A stretch of 64,000 bases of DNA from Oryza sativa Japonica Group (GCF_034140825.1 NC_089043.1:26611501-26675500), one strand, 5' to 3'. Counted from the stretch's first letter, positions 23,068 to 37,107 are shown. The notes: generated by a model from the sequence alone, not told the origin. A program made the numbers and translations.

Positions 23068-25919
23068 TATCAACATGACAATTTGCGAATAAACTGGTTG
23101 TAGTTAACTAACTTAATAGGGGTATATGTTGTTCTTTACATTCCATAGCTATCAAACATTCCATGCAATTTGAAGTTAAGTACTCCTACTTGGCATTTGC
23201 TATATCTGGAGTTCACTAATAGATTAGGAAGTTCCAGCCTGTTGAGTTTTGTCTAGTGTAATTATGCGCTACATAGTCTTTGAGTTCCAAATTTTTGGAG
23301 TTCGGTACAACTATATCGATAGAAGCTGATATTTTCTGAGTGCATGTTCTGAAATACAGAACGGCTTGATTGCATGTGTGGTATAGTGCAAACACATGAT
23401 GTTTCGTTAGTACAAGATTTTGATTGTAGGAGTGCATAGACTAAATTGCGATCTGCAAAAAGTACAATTACGTGCGACCTCAGCAGAGCGATCTTCCATG
23501 TTGCAAACACATGTTACCTGAATTACCTAAATGATCAGACCTTACATTAAAAAGATTGTATACAACCGCTAAGTAATAAAATTGTAATGAAAATATAATC
23601 AACTGTGCTGATGGCATGCTATAAAAATACTCCTACTGGGTTAAGCCATGAATAGACAAAATTTTGCTATGTTCTCCTACTCTCCTTCAAAAGCGAATCC
23701 AAAATTCGTATAACCCTAGAGGTGTCCAATTCATAAAAATGAAAGAGCAATTGCATGCTTGTTGAAAGTGATTCTGACTGTATAATGCTACCATAATCTA
23801 TACAAATTGAACTTACAAATATTCTGGAGAAAAAAAATACTGGATCAGCCTATGGATGTGTTTAAGTGCATCTGTGCATATATTTATCTGATTTGATTGA
23901 ATACGCTAATATTCCATATCTTATCAAAATGGACCATGTAAGCCTTTTCATGCATAAGAGGAAATTAGATTATGAGAAAATCGACACAGGTTGCTAAATC
24001 TGTTCAGCTTAGCATATATTCAGAATCAATCATCAAGTGATCATGTACCAGTACTATCAGGGCTAAGTATTGGTTTGTGCTAGTGCAATTATGTTTACTT
24101 TGTATTGATAAAAGGCAAGGTTAGCACACCAAACAATTCAAGGATTAGCATTTATGCCCTCAAGTTGAAACCGATCTGAATTTCTGAACTTTTAAATGCT
24201 TCCATCTTCAAATACATCTCAAAAATTATCTTTTTTGATCTTCTTTTAAGTTGCTTGGAAGTGCCAACTGAAAGCGCGGTTTTCATTGTAATCAAACATG
24301 TTGAATGATGTTTACACTTTCTATTTCATCTTGTTTCGCTGTGAGCAGTTCTTCTGACTTTTGGGCTTATGAATTTCAGGTTCAGGGTGATTGAAACACC
24401 AACCGATCGTCCAGAATCCAGAAAGCAGGCTTGTAGTTTTTGGTGTTCTTGTGCACCAAATGTATGTCTTTGATTGATCCGACTTCACCATGTACGAAGA
24501 GATAGTTAGCTGTAAAAGTAAAATGCAATAAATGATATGATTGTCCCCATTCAGTGGGGGATTATAGAAGCAGTTTTAGAATCAGTAACTAGCCTGAAGA
24601 AAGTTGTTGAGTTCCTTTTGTTAATATTTTTTGACTGACAGCCATCGTATGTATCATTCTACTTTTTTTAGATAATGGATTTTCATTAATCCGGCCTCTA
24701 GATCCACAAATGATATACACAGCCAAATCCACGAATTATATACACAGCCAAATGTATCATTATTCTACTATCTCATTGTTGCGAAGTGTTTTCTGAAGCA
24801 ACATCCAACGATAAGATTCTTGCGGGATATTTTATTGCGTTGATAATATGGCTTTGGCCGTGTTAATTGCAGGATTAAAATGGTTGGAACTTACACTGTC
24901 GTTTACTTTTATGCTGTAATGTGGTATTCCAAGATCTCATCCGACTTTGTTTGATCCAGCATACTTATCACTTTATCAGATAGTGAAACCAGATCCCATT
25001 TAATTGCCCTCTAATGACTCCACATCCCTGAATTTATCTACACGGTCGAGATTTTTTTTATATATATTCATGTATTACGATGTTGATATAAATAAAAGGT
25101 AAAATTTATTTTTAGCTAGAAACAAAAACGTTAAAAACGATACTACCATTTTTATTTTATTATTTTCGTGAATTTATCGTGATTCGAACCCCTACTGATA
25201 CCTCTCTCTCCGTTTCCACCGGTAAAAAATAGGGAAAAAACAGAAAAGGCTGTTCAGATTTGCTAGAAAACTTTCATAAGTTTTTTTACCCCTAAAACTT
25301 TCATATTTGTGACTATAGAATCGTGTTGAGAACTCAAGATTTATGTATGAAGAAGAAAATTTGCTCGAAAGAAATTTTTACACATCTCATGTGCAAGATC
25401 CTAGCACTAACAAACCAAACCATATTTGAATATAAGTTTTATATAAGTTATATCGTAGCTACAGTATAGTTAAAGCTAAGTTACAATATAATTACACTTC
25501 AATTCCATTATATTACATGCGAAAGGTTTTGACTAAAAAAACTACGGGGCGATTTTTTAGATACTTCCAAGGCTGTTTGTCGTGGGTCCACATGTCAGTT
25601 ACATGGTACAAATTCGTGTGGACTCTCTGTGTGGCTCAAGCTAACAAGCAGGAAGGCAGGGAGTAATTGGTCCAACTCCCTCTTCTTCTTCCTCGCCTCT
25701 CCCGAAAGGAAAAGAAAAGAAAAGAAAACGAAAAAGGGGAAGAAAAATTTCTGTGTCCGTTCCATCCTAGTCCTTGGCAAGTCTTCTCAAGCAGGAGGAG
25801 GACTTGCCATGGTGTTGATTTGGGGCGGGAAGAAGCATCGGGCTCGCCGTCTGCTCCTCTGATCGGCCTCCTCAGTTGACACAGCAAGATTTGGTCCGGG
25901 GGGAAGGGGAGCAGCCGCC
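23068..25919. other. Intergenic region between trihelix and CNGC genes
   Basis: The first 1.5 kb is probably 3' UTR and possibly a 3' intron of the trihelix gene (see that entry). At 24701-24751 a 25-bp unit ending 'atatacacagccaa' is doubled. The last 300 bp are purine-rich and are likely the promoter and leader of the channel gene. No other gene was seen. Confidence 0.45.
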
Positions 25920-28900
25920 ATGTTTGGGTCCCGAGTCCAGGATGAGGTGGAGATGCAGAGGAGGACTACCAACAGGTGCGTGCTGCCAGCTTGTGATTCT
26001 TTAATCCTGTAGCTTCCTTTTCGTCTCTTGATGCAGAAGAGGAATTCTTTTCGGTTCTTTCAAGCATATGTAAGGAGGAAAGTTTCAATTTATACGGCAG
26101 ATTTAGTTTGCCCCTTTTAATGTAGTAGCTTGATCCGCAGTTGCGAACAGGTGGACACAGGAGGCGATATGTTGTCAATATGCAATTCTGGTCTAATTGT
26201 TACCCTTTCTGATTGGAACCACCCAATATTTGCACAAAAGATAATACACATTCAGAGATAACATTTTTGCAGTTTATTTTTCCTTACTGGGTTGTTTCTA
26301 TGTGTAGGATCTTTCCTGATGAGAGACAGGACCAGTTTAAGCTACCGTTTCAAGCTGCACGGGCTGACAGATTTGGGGTAAACAGGATAGATGCAAAGAC
26401 TACTGAGAAGATTAAAGTGATAAGTGAAGGCAACATACCATGGCACCGCCGCATTCTAGACCCTGGGAGTAGCATGGTGCTAATGTGGAACAGGGTGTTC
26501 CTAGGGTCCTGTTTGTTTGCTCTTTTCATTGATCCTTTCTTCTACTACCTGCCGCTAGTTCATGTACTAGATGAAAGTACCAACCGTTCATGCATTGCCA
26601 AGGACCGGCGATTGAGCATAACTATCACTGTTCTTAGGACATTTGCGGACTTGTTTTACATGCTGAACATCATGGTCAAGTTCCATACTGCATATGTAGA
26701 TCCAAAGTCCAGAGTACTTGGGAAGGGAGAGCTTGTCTTGGACTTAAAGAAGATTCAACGGAGATATCTCAGAACAGATTTCTTTATTGACCTACTTGCA
26801 ACGATCCCTCTTCCTCAGGTAAATAGCGCAGAAGTAATGCTTTTTTGGAATTCTTATTGCATTTGTTGATGGTAGATACCCCCAGTTACCCATGCGCAAG
26901 ACTAAAGTTGTTCGAAAGAGTGACTATGGTGCAAATGTTTGTAATTGTGCACTTTATTTTCACCCTCCACTACATCTTTTGTTGCTAAAAGTTTTGTATG
27001 CCACAACCATCCCTCAAAGTACTTTTAATAATGCCCTTTTGCAATTTACTAGTATTTCCATTCTTTCTTTCTGTTTAGAATAAATTCATTAGTTTTCATG
27101 ACTAAAAACTAAATCACTTCCCCTGAGTGAGTTTAAAGACAATTTATTTTATTATTTCCATGTTTACTTGGAATATTTTCATGATATAGTTAACTGCTAC
27201 TTCGATTTATAATTATCCATGTTGTCTTTGCCAACATTGTTCTAAACCATTTTTACTTTGCACTGCTAGAACTACATGATTGGCATGTTATTTTCCCCCA
27301 ATTTCCAGTGTGTGGTTGATCCGCTTTCCCACAACTGAATACCGATAATGTAATCAATTGAAACTTTTGAATTCTACAGTCATAGCCTGAATCTCCTGGT
27401 GGTACTTTCTCTTGCAGGTTACCGTGTGGATTATTATGCCTTCAATAAAAAACTCAGATTACAACATCCGGAACACCACATTTGCTCTGGTTATTATGAT
27501 TCAGTATATATTCAGAATGTATCTCATTGTACCATTAAGCAATCAAATTATCAAAGCAGCTGGAGTAGTTGCCAAGTCAGCCTGGCTAGGAGCAGCATAC
27601 AATCTTCTGTACTACATGCTTGCAAGTCATGTATGACCACCTTCCATCTTCAACTTAGTGTTCATCATTTTTGTGCCATGTTAATTTGTTTAAATACTAA
27701 GTGTTGTGCAATGTAATCTACAATTGAAACCCAACTTAAATTTTGCAGTTTTTTCCCTGATACCTCATTCACAGTAGGAATTGGACAAACAAAATGAGCC
27801 TGTCTGTAATCACAGCATGTAGATATGTTAATTTGGCCTCTCTAAAAAAGGAAATACATGCATATGTGCAAACTCAAATTGGAGGACAATAATTTTAATA
27901 TCACAGCTCTTAGCTGCACTTTTTTTTTTGAACTAATACTTCAATAATGTTCCTCCTGGTTCTGCAGATTACTGGAGCAATATACTATCTTCTCTCCATT
28001 GAACGGCAAATTACATGTTGGAATCAGCAGTGCCTAAATGAGTCTTGTAGTTTTAACTTCATAAGCTGTGACAATACTGGTTCTAGCAGTTATCTTACTT
28101 GGGGAAAGAACACAAGTATATTTGACAATTGTGATCCCAATCGTAATTCAAGTGCTAACCCCCCACCATTTAATTATGGAATGTTTTCAACCGCACTGAG
28201 TAAAGGTGCTGTTTCTGCTCCATTTCTTGAGAAGTACTTCTTTTGTCTGTGGTGGGGCTTGCTGCAGCTTAGGTATAATTAATTTTTAATATACATCCCC
28301 ATCTTGAATATTAAACTTTCTGTACATCTGTTGTTGATATCTTGCCTGTGAACTATTAATCTGATTATATACTTTACTTGGGGTTCTTCCATGATTTATC
28401 CATTTTATTCATGGTTCTGTGTGATTCAAATACAATTGCTCATGTTTAGTTTTCTGCTGCTGTATGTGCTCTCCTTTTCAGTTCTAGTGGAAATCCTCTT
28501 CAGACAAGTGCATACATCGCAGAGAACACATTTGCCATAGCAATTGGTGCTCTTAGTCTCGTACTCTTTGCTCAGCTGATTGGCAATATGCAGGTATTGT
28601 CATATCTTTTGTTCTGAACTAGGGGAGAAAATGCTCCAAGGACAATAATTTTCTTGTTACTGTTTCAGTTTACTGTAAATGTAGTAATGCAAGATTGTTA
28701 CGTTCTATAATATGTGCACATAAGTGGATGTCCTATTTCTGTGATCAATGGATGCTTCAAGTCAGAAATTTCCATTTTCATTGTTTTAAAATCTGATGAC
28801 AGGAACATAAAACTATCACTTTGCTCATAAGCCATTTTCCACATTTGCAACCAATTGAGGTTGTTGGTTCAGAGATGTTGCTTACTTCCTTTTTGTTTGT

Positions 28901-30037
28901 CATCTTGTAGACATACTTGCAGTCCATCAGTAAAAGGCTTGAAGAGTGGAGGCTCCGGCAAAGAGATATGGAGGAGTGGATGAGACATCATCAGCTCCCT
29001 GATGAACTTCAAGATCGTGTCCGGCGATTCGTTCAGGTTAAATGGCTTGCAACACGAGGAGTAGAAGAGGAATCCATCTTACAAGCTTTGCCTGCTGATA
29101 TACGCCGGGATGTACAGCGCCATCTTTGTTTGGACCTTGTTCGACGTGTAAGTTGTGGTTATTTACTTACATTTCAACTGAATTAGTAGAATGTTTTAGT
29201 TTCTGAAAGGTTTTAGATGTTAAATTTTCTAGTGGCATTCTGTCGTTTGGATGGAAAAATCAGTGACAAAAGTACCACCAGTGCTACTTCATAGTCTAGC
29301 ATGTTTTCTTATCCCTTCCTAAAATGCAGGTCCCATTTTTCTCGGAGATGGATTACCAACTTCTAGACGCCATCTGCGAGCGTCTGGTGTCTTTCCTGTG
29401 CCCTGAGCGCACATACATTTCTCGTGAGGGTGATCCTGTGAATGAGATGCTCTTCGTCATACGCGGTAAGCTAGAGAGCTCCACAACCAACGGAGGCCGC
29501 AGCAACTTCTTCAACTCCATCATCCTGCGCCCTGGTGATTTCGCTGGCGAGGAGCTGCTCACATGGGCTTTACTTCCAAAGACCAATGTCCATTTCCCGC
29601 TTTCGACGAGGACAGTGCAGAGCCTTACAGAGGTTGAGGCCTTTGCCCTGAGAGCCGAGGACCTCAAGTTCGTCGCGAACCAGTTCAGAAGACTACACAG
29701 CAAGAAGCTCCAGCACACGTTCCGGTTCTACTCCCACCATTGGAGGACATGGGCTGCCTGCTTCATCCAGGCTGCTTGGCGGCAGCACCAGAGGAGAAAG
29801 CTGGCAGAGAGCCTGAGCCGGTGGGAATCATACTCATGGTGGCCAGAAGAACATCCACCAGCTGACAAGCCTAAACAGGAGGGCACTTCAAGCAGTACCA
29901 AGACTATTGCTGAGAGTGCCATTGCTCAAATGCACAAGTTCGCCTCCGCTTCCAGAAGGTTCCGTGCCGACGATACCGCCATCCGGAGGCTGCAGAAGCC
30001 TGATGAGCCTGACTTCTCTGCAGATCATTTCGATTGA
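25920..30037 (+). CDS. Cyclic nucleotide-gated ion channel (CNGC), 713 aa
   Basis: Seven exons: 25920-25975, 26308-26818, 27418-27630, 27968-28272, 28482-28593, 28911-29147 and 29330-30037, with all phases consistent. The protein is a six-span plasma-membrane cation channel subunit. S1 to S6 lie in about 75-400, the pore helix is FFCLWWGLLQL (351-361), and the filter region reads SSSGNPLQTS (362-371), where most plant CNGCs of groups I-III have GQN or GQS. The C-linker (about 395-480) leads to the cyclic-nucleotide-binding domain (about 481-600), with the phosphate-binding cassette LRPGDFAGEELLTW (545-558) and STRTVQSLTEVEAFAL fitting the plant CNGC pattern. An IQ motif (FIQAAWRQHQRRK, about 623-635) should bind calmodulin. 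The C-terminus ends QKPDEPDF, as in group I/II members. It probably conducts Ca2+ in signalling; the subgroup is uncertain. Confidence 0.95.
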
Positions 30038-30266
30038 GGCTGATGTTTCCTGCTTTAAAAAAACTGTTGTAAAACCACTACTGTGCACTGCATTGTATTC
30101 AATAGCCATATAGTAATCCATGTGTATCTCAAAGATGAAACCAAACTGGTCCTTTGTGTAATTCAAATATACGCATTTTAGGAGCTGTGAATCGTGTGCA
30201 TTTTGTTTGCAGTTGAACCAACCTCGAGAATTTTGAAGAAATGAACAGTTTAGTAGTTTTATATAT

Positions 30267-33200
30267 TGTCGCGACCGAGAAAATTTGCATTTTCCCGAAC
30301 GCTAGTGTATTAATCCCCGTCCCAGGAAAAGCCGGGGTACACCACACAAACATGATATAAAAGACACATCTTTATTATATCGATAATATTTACATTATTA
30401 CAAAGGCACTTCAGGCCTGACAATCAAAAATAAACAGCAGCGGACTAGCGGGCCTACGGCTCCATCTTCACAGGCGCTCAACTGGGGTATAAGCCAGGAC
30501 TCCACCTAAGACATCTTCTCCAAAGCCTCTCTTACTGAAGAGGGGAAAGATTGAGCAAGAGTGAGTACAACCACAGTACTCAGCAAGTCACACCGGCAGA
30601 TGCATGATTAATGCAAGGGGGTACAAGGGGATAATAATAGGGGTTAAGTTTTGCAGTAAACAGCATTTAAAAGTCACTTAGTTGCCCAAAGCTATTTTGT
30701 AAACACGATCCTAGAGCTATACAATATTATTAATCAAGGCCGTGAACCCTCACGAACCTGCCTTAACCCAAGGCCTACGATGATTCAGACCGAACTGGCA
30801 ACCCGACCCTGGGTCCCAGCTCGTCCCAAGCCAACCCAGGCTAACCATTCCACATTTTAGTTGTTGAGCAAATTTTAAGAATTAAAACACTAACTTGGGT
30901 ACATTGCTCGGCTTGCCCATAACCGAGGGCGCGGCTATTCGAATAGGTTTTACTCTGATCAGAGGTGTACATCTTTACCCACAAGACACATCTTCCTCAC
31001 GTGTAACCACGTGCCACATACCACCACGGTATACGGACGGAAGACGTGACATAGTTCCCAACCCATCCTAGCCATAAACAAGAGTACCGACCCAACCCCA
31101 CCTACGGCCGGAACCCCCGGGACAGGCAGGCAGGATTGAGCCCCCTAGCAGCAGGACACCAGCCCTGTGCCATGACATCTCGACTACCGGGCCGCAGCTC
31201 GTGTAGCCTTCATTTGCCCTGGAGAATGTCCATCGACCCCCGACTTCATCCATCTCCAATCCGTGTACTTTTGTTTATAACCAGACTGAGCCACAAACTA
31301 AGCCTTACCCACTAGACATGTGGAAGTACGGTAGTGCTTTGCAACAGAGGCCCGAGCTTAATCCTTATAGTGGCCGGGGTGCTACTTCCCACAACTGGCA
31401 TGCACCCAAACCCCACCGAAAAACAGGTTTTAGGGGCTTTGAAAGAGGAAGAGAGGGGTATGTCCAATTCCACCATAAGCCAACCATTCCATAGTGTCCA
31501 AATGATATGAGAATTCCCAAAGTCTAAAGTTATAAAATCACCTAATGTTGCCTAATTAATCAGCGAAGCATCTACCTAAATTTATACTAGTGGAACCATG
31601 AATAGAGTACCCACTAGTTGGGGTTTTGTTTATTCTAGGGTGAACAAGGTAATAATAACAATAGCAATAATAATGTCTTAACAAAGGTAAATAGGCATGG
31701 CTAAATAAAACAGTGATAACGCGGGAATAAAACGATAATGCATTAATTTAAATCAAAATAATTTTATAAACTGGGATTCAATATGCTCAAGGATGATGTG
31801 ACTTGCCTTGCTCAGAGAGAACGGCCTTCCGAACCTTCGGCGACGGCCGCGAACCACGCTTCGGGAACCTCCGGAACGACGAAGACTACGCGAAGCACAC
31901 AAGCAAAGCTACAAGCCTAAAAAGAAGCAATAACAATACATAAAAAGAAAGCACACGGTTCTTTAGGTTATACAAACATTAGGAGACTTGAACGGGTCGA
32001 TTCAGAGCTCGTATGACCAAGATATGATCATCCGAAGTTTAATGCTGTTATATGGAGATTTGCGGATTATTGTAATTAGGTTTTGCAACTATAAAACAGG
32101 TGTAAGCGCTAGCCTGGAAAAGACAGGAAGGCTGCGCCGTTGACATGCGGACCCCACATGTCAACCTAAAGGACCGCGGTAGACCGGGTACACAGAGACG
32201 GTCCACGGGTCGACGGAAGCGGACCCCGTGTGTCAACCGAGGCGAGTGGCCGACAAACGGACTCCACTAGACACCACACGGGCTGCACACGTGGAAACCA
32301 CGCGGCTACCGAGCGGGCACACTAACACGGTCACCACACGCACAAGCGAACGACTACCGACACCGGTACACGGGTATCGGGGTCGACAACCGCACAACGG
32401 GTACGGGGGACACCGAAAGGACGAGGACGGGGCAGCGAGGGAGAGGGAACCTTACCACCACGCGACGAGGCGTGGGAACGACAACGACGAACGGGCGCGG
32501 CGGAGACAGACGGGCACAACGGAGACGAACGGCGAGGGGACGGCTTCGGCGGCGATCCTTGGACGAAGGCGAGACGCGGCCGGCACGAGGCTTGACGACG
32601 CGGAGCCGAGGACGAAGACGATGACGGGGCTGCAGCGGCACACTTGACGGACGCGGACGAGACGGACGAGAACGGCCTGACGGAGGGACGAACGCCACGA
32701 CGACCGGGAACGACGAGAGGACGACGACGACGACGACGACGACCGGGGCCGGCGAGGAGGCGATGAGGGCTGCCGGCAGCGGCTGCACGGAGGCGAGGAT
32801 GGCGCGGACCACGCCGCTGCGATGCCGACGACGGAGGCGGCGCCGCGAGACGACGAGCCGGGCGACCGATGGGACGTCGACGACGAGAACGATCGGAGAC
32901 GACGCTGATGGACCGCGGAGGGGTTTGGATGGAGGGGAAACGATGCCGAGGACGACCTTGCCGCTGCGATGCCGGAGGTGGTGGAGGTGTGGCCGACCGG
33001 TGCACGGGCGAGGAGGGACGGGCGGCCGAACAACTCCGGCGAGGCGGATGGAGAGGTTTGCGGCGATGTGCGGCGGCTTCCGGGCGAAACCGAGGGGTGG
33101 ACGAGGTGGAGGGCTACGTCACCGTGCCGAGGGAGGGGACGGCAGCGCCGGCTGACGCACGGGCATGGCGAAAGGGGCAGCCGGAGGAGATGCCGCCGAG

Positions 33201-34471
33201 GAGGAAGGAGAAGCCGGCGCGGGCGACGGTGTTCCGGCGAAATTCGGGCGAGGAGGAGGTGATGCCGGGGATGAGGGCGGCGTCGCGGAGCCGAGGGAGG
33301 TGGTGGCGACGTCGACCGGCGCTCAGGCAGGGAGATAGAGGCGGCTGGAGGCGGCCGACGCGGAGGAAAGGGAAGGGCGACGGCGGGAACGCAGCTCCGG
33401 GGGTCTCCGCGGGAAACGGAGGGCAAGCCGGGCAAGGGGAGGCAGCTGCTATGCTGGAGGAGGCGACGGCACGACCGGAAGACGCTCCGGCGAGGAGGGA
33501 GAGGCGGCTGGAGGCGGCCGGCGGCACGGGAGAGAGAGGAGGACGGCGGGGAGAGGGCTAGGGACCACGGGAGATCGCGGGAGGGGGCTAAAACGATAGA
33601 ACGGAGCGAGGGGGTTGCATTTTATAGCGGAGGGAAGCGAGCCGAGCACGGGAGAGGGCGGAACGGCGACGGGAATGGCGGCCGGCGGCAAAGGAAGGCG
33701 GCCGGACTTGGCGCGTCCGTTCCCGGCGATTGGGGGCGCCATTCAAGGGGGAATTAAGGGGGAAAGAGAGAGGAGGGAAAGGGGTTTAATTCCCCCTAAT
33801 CAATTTGGGAATCCCATGCTTGAATCGCGCGGATTTGAGGGAGGAATGGCGCTAGGGTTCACGGGAGAGGGAGAGAGGACGGCCGGGCGGGAGGAGGACG
33901 ATGACCCGCCTGACGCGCGGGCCCCACGCGGCCGGACGCGCGGTCAGCGCACGCGCGGCGCGCGTGTGCACGGCCGGCTCGGCTCGGCCTGGCTTGGGCG
34001 CGGCTTGGGCCGGGCGGCCGGCCCAGGAGGAGAGGAGGGGGAGGCGGCCTGGGAGAAAGAGGGAGGAGGAGGGAGTGGGCCGGGAGGGGAAGAGGGGCCC
34101 AAGAGGAGGAGGGAGAGAAGGAGAGGGAGGAGAGGGAGACTTCGGCCGCGGGCCGAGGGGAGAGAAGGAGGACTTTGGGCCAGACTTGGCCCAAAGGGGG
34201 GGAGAGAGATTATTTTTAGGTTTTTCTTTTTAATAAACTCTAATAATTGTTTTTGTTGCTTAATAATTATTTCCGGTGCTCTGAAAATTCAAGTAAAATT
34301 TAAGGGCTCCTTTTAGACCAAGGAGAATTTAACAAAAATTCCCCGGGCCACATTCGAATTTTTCTTGTACGCATTTTAGTGTTTGCCAATTTCTTTTCGA
34401 ATTTTAATTAATTCTATTATTCCTTTTAGAAAATAATTTTTATTTTGGGATGAATTTATCAGGACGTGACA
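30267..34471 (-). mobile_element. Solo LTR of a Ty3/gypsy-type retrotransposon (fossil)
   Basis: The 4205-bp block starts TGTCGCGACC and ends GGACGTGACA, so it has the TG...CA ends of an LTR. It is flanked on both sides by the identical 5 bp TATAT (30262-30266 and 34472-34476), a target-site duplication. No internal region with gag, protease, reverse transcriptase or integrase was seen, and no second LTR, so this is a solo LTR left by recombination. Orientation is inferred as minus because the right end (read as TGTCACGTCC) matches the start style of long-LTR rice gypsy elements; RIRE3/RIRE8/Atlantys-like is my guess. A GC-rich core (about 32100-34200) carries open frames but no recognisable protein. 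The clean duplication suggests a fairly young insertion. Confidence 0.85.
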
Positions 34472-34476
34472 TATAT

Positions 34477-35069
34477 CGTACGATTTCACATTTCAGTTCC
34501 ATCTCGTTTTGTTTTTCTCGATCTCGGGTTACTCTAGCTGGGCTGTTCTTGATGGCTGCCGATTGCCACACTTCACAGGAGACAATTATCATGAAATTCC
34601 ATTATTAGGCTTTCTTCGATCACAATCGCTCTGATCTTCCGAGAATCGTTTTTGGAGATTCAACTTTTTAATCCGTTGTTAGAAAGAAGGGTTATGCATA
34701 TAGCTTAGCTAACAATAGATAGAAATATAAGTCTTTGAGGTGGTATATTAAGTAGTTTTTATGCCTTTAATTAAATTATTTATTCGTCCTATAACATATG
34801 CAATAATTAGATGTTACTTTATTTAAGCAAAGATCGGAATAAATTTTATTATTATTTTTATTAAAAAAAAAAGTAAGACAACGAATTACAGTAAGTCCAA
34901 AAAAAATCGTTTGAATTTCGAAAGAGATATTGTTGGCTGTGGGCTAAGGTGGGCCGGTAATTTTCTAGCCTGTGGGCTGAAGGGCCGCAGTTTTCCCTCC
35001 TTTCCATCGTCTTCCTTCCGTGGGTTAGATCGATCGATCTGGCTCTCTCGCGGAGATCGAGCAAGACGG
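34477..35069. other. Upstream region of the DUF1618 gene
   Basis: AT-rich DNA. Bases about 34576-34650 resemble the 3' flank of the gene itself at about 37297-37372 (see findings), suggesting the remnant of a neighbouring duplicate. Just before the ATG the sequence becomes mixed in composition, as expected for a leader. Confidence 0.45.
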
Positions 35070-37107
35070 ATGATGGCATCCATGGCGAAGGGCCGCCGCT
35101 TGTGGAAAACCAAGCATCTCACACTGCGCCCGCCCTGCCACGGCGGCGGCGATGGCGATGGCGATGGCGGTCACCCAGACTGGATTCTCGTCGACGTCCA
35201 GGCCTACATCGCCGACCGCCGGAACGCCACCACCGCCACCGCCATGCTCAGCAACGGCGGCCACCAAATCCAGGTCACCATCTGCGTCGCGCCGCCGCCG
35301 CTCGTCTCCTACATCTGCGCCTGGTCCCCCACCACCCACCCCGCCGAGCTCTTCGACACGGAGCCCACCGTCGAGGCCGTCGACGCCGACCTCCTCCTCC
35401 TCCGCATCCACGTCTCGCTCAACCATGTCCACGACCTCGTCTACCAGGCATCCATGTTGCCATCGCTGACGCTCATGCCCAGCCAAGATCCTTACCTGCA
35501 CGAGCCCAACTGCATCGCGCTCATCCCCCGCTCCTCCCATGGCTTCTACATCTCCACGCTCGACACGGATCTCCGCAGTGGGATTGGGCGATACAACCTC
35601 TGCCTCTTCGACTCCACCAACTCCAAATGGAGCCATGAATCGCTCTCTCTGGATCAGCTGCGCAATCCGCCTGACAAAAACGAGGTGCTCCATATCACGG
35701 AGAAGGTGATCACCTTCATCAACGATCCACATCTGGTTGCCTTCGTTGATCTCTGGCGGGGCATCATCATCTGTGACATACTTGACACCAAAACTCAAAC
35801 TGCAAGCTATGTGCCGATGCTCAAGGAGATCATCAACCTCCGCAGAACCCGAGCATCGTCGATCACCAGGGACATTGCTGTCGTCAATGGCCGCCTCACC
35901 GTCGTCAGGCTCACCACTGTCTTTGATCCAGATATCAATGGTTGGGACTGGGATCTGTCCACATGGAGCAGGGCAGTGGATTGTTTGGAGCAGGAGGATT
36001 GGCGCGAGGACTCTCTGGTCGAGGCCTCTGACATCTTAATCGACCACAACATCTGCAACGTTGAGCTCTTGCCTAAGATACAGGGGCAACCTACCATGGC
36101 TAAACTCCACGTTGCTCTTCCCACTCTCAGCTTGACTGATGCTCAGGTTGTTTATGTCATGGGCAAGGTTAACGAATCCGATGAAAAGGCTGTGCTGCTG
36201 TCTATTGACATGGCCAACAGAAGGCTTGATGCAGTATCAGTGTATGACGCTGCAAGAATCCTCCACTACTTTGATGTCTGCTACACGCAGTCTACCATCT
36301 TCCGATATTCCGCCCCTTCTTCAGGTGATTAATTCCCTGGCTATTCTTTCTACTTGTTTTTCTTCTGGCCAAACCTTTGGATCAATTGATAGTAAACCTG
36401 ATTCGTATTGTTGTGTTTGCTGATATATTTGAACACATATATGTATGTGGCTGTTGCTATAGTGCTAGGCTGCTAGCTAGACTTGCTAGTTTAGTCGGCT
36501 GTTAGTTGGAGGCTAGTGTTAGCTAGACTGCTAGTTGAGACAACATTAGTGTGAGGCTAGGTATACTTTTAGTCGTCATTCATTCATTCATTAAGCTGCC
36601 AGATTAGTTATAGAGTATGGTTCTAGATAAACAAATCATGAAATGCAAGCCCATATGGCACATGTAGCCAGTTAAATGCAAGGGAATGTTAGCTTTCACA
36701 TTGCCTTCAGATGAAAAAGAAAATGTTGCTGTGGGTGCATGCTGTATCAAAAAACGCTCATAAAACAAATGAGCCATTGAACGAGATGGTTGGAAATGAA
36801 AACATCGACAAGATTTCTGCCAAGAGAGATATATAGCAGACCATTGTAGGTGCTTTTGCATTCTTGAAATAGAATGAAAACTTGTTGAATTATGTGTAAA
36901 TGGTTAAGCACATATATGTGTAAATTATTTTGCACTAACACATTTCCCTTTGTTTTGCTGGGTGCAGGTTTAAATGGAAACCTGAAACGACCAGGGAAGT
37001 TCCCTATGCCATATCCTCGCAAGCAACAGGCTGTAAATGAGCCATTTCTTCCGGATGCTGGGAGAGGTTTAGAAACTGAAGATAGGGATACTATGGACTG
37101 GGAGTAG
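35070..37107 (+). CDS. DUF1618-domain protein, 464 aa
   Basis: Two exons, 35070-36324 and 36968-37107, joined in a Gly codon (SSG-LNGN). The start is a double ATG (MMAS); the frame is open further upstream but non-coding in style. The family, strongly expanded in grasses and of unknown molecular function, is recognised by the block FVDLWRGIIICDIL (about residues 227-240), with beta-rich repeats before and after, somewhat like the propeller regions of F-box-associated proteins. There is no F-box, signal peptide or membrane span. The small second exon adds a basic, Pro-rich tail (KRPGKFPMPYPRK) and ends MDWE, giving a length normal for the family. The first exon is GC-rich at its 5' end and falls to AT-rich at its 3' end. 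Intact; function not assigned. Confidence 0.88.

Noticed and set aside
32331-33561. Long open frames on both strands (up to 327 codons) in the GC-rich part of the solo LTR
   Set aside because: All frames are open because of high GC and CGA/CGG repeats; the translations are Arg/Pro/Ser-rich with no domain, and the block lies inside the LTR boundaries.
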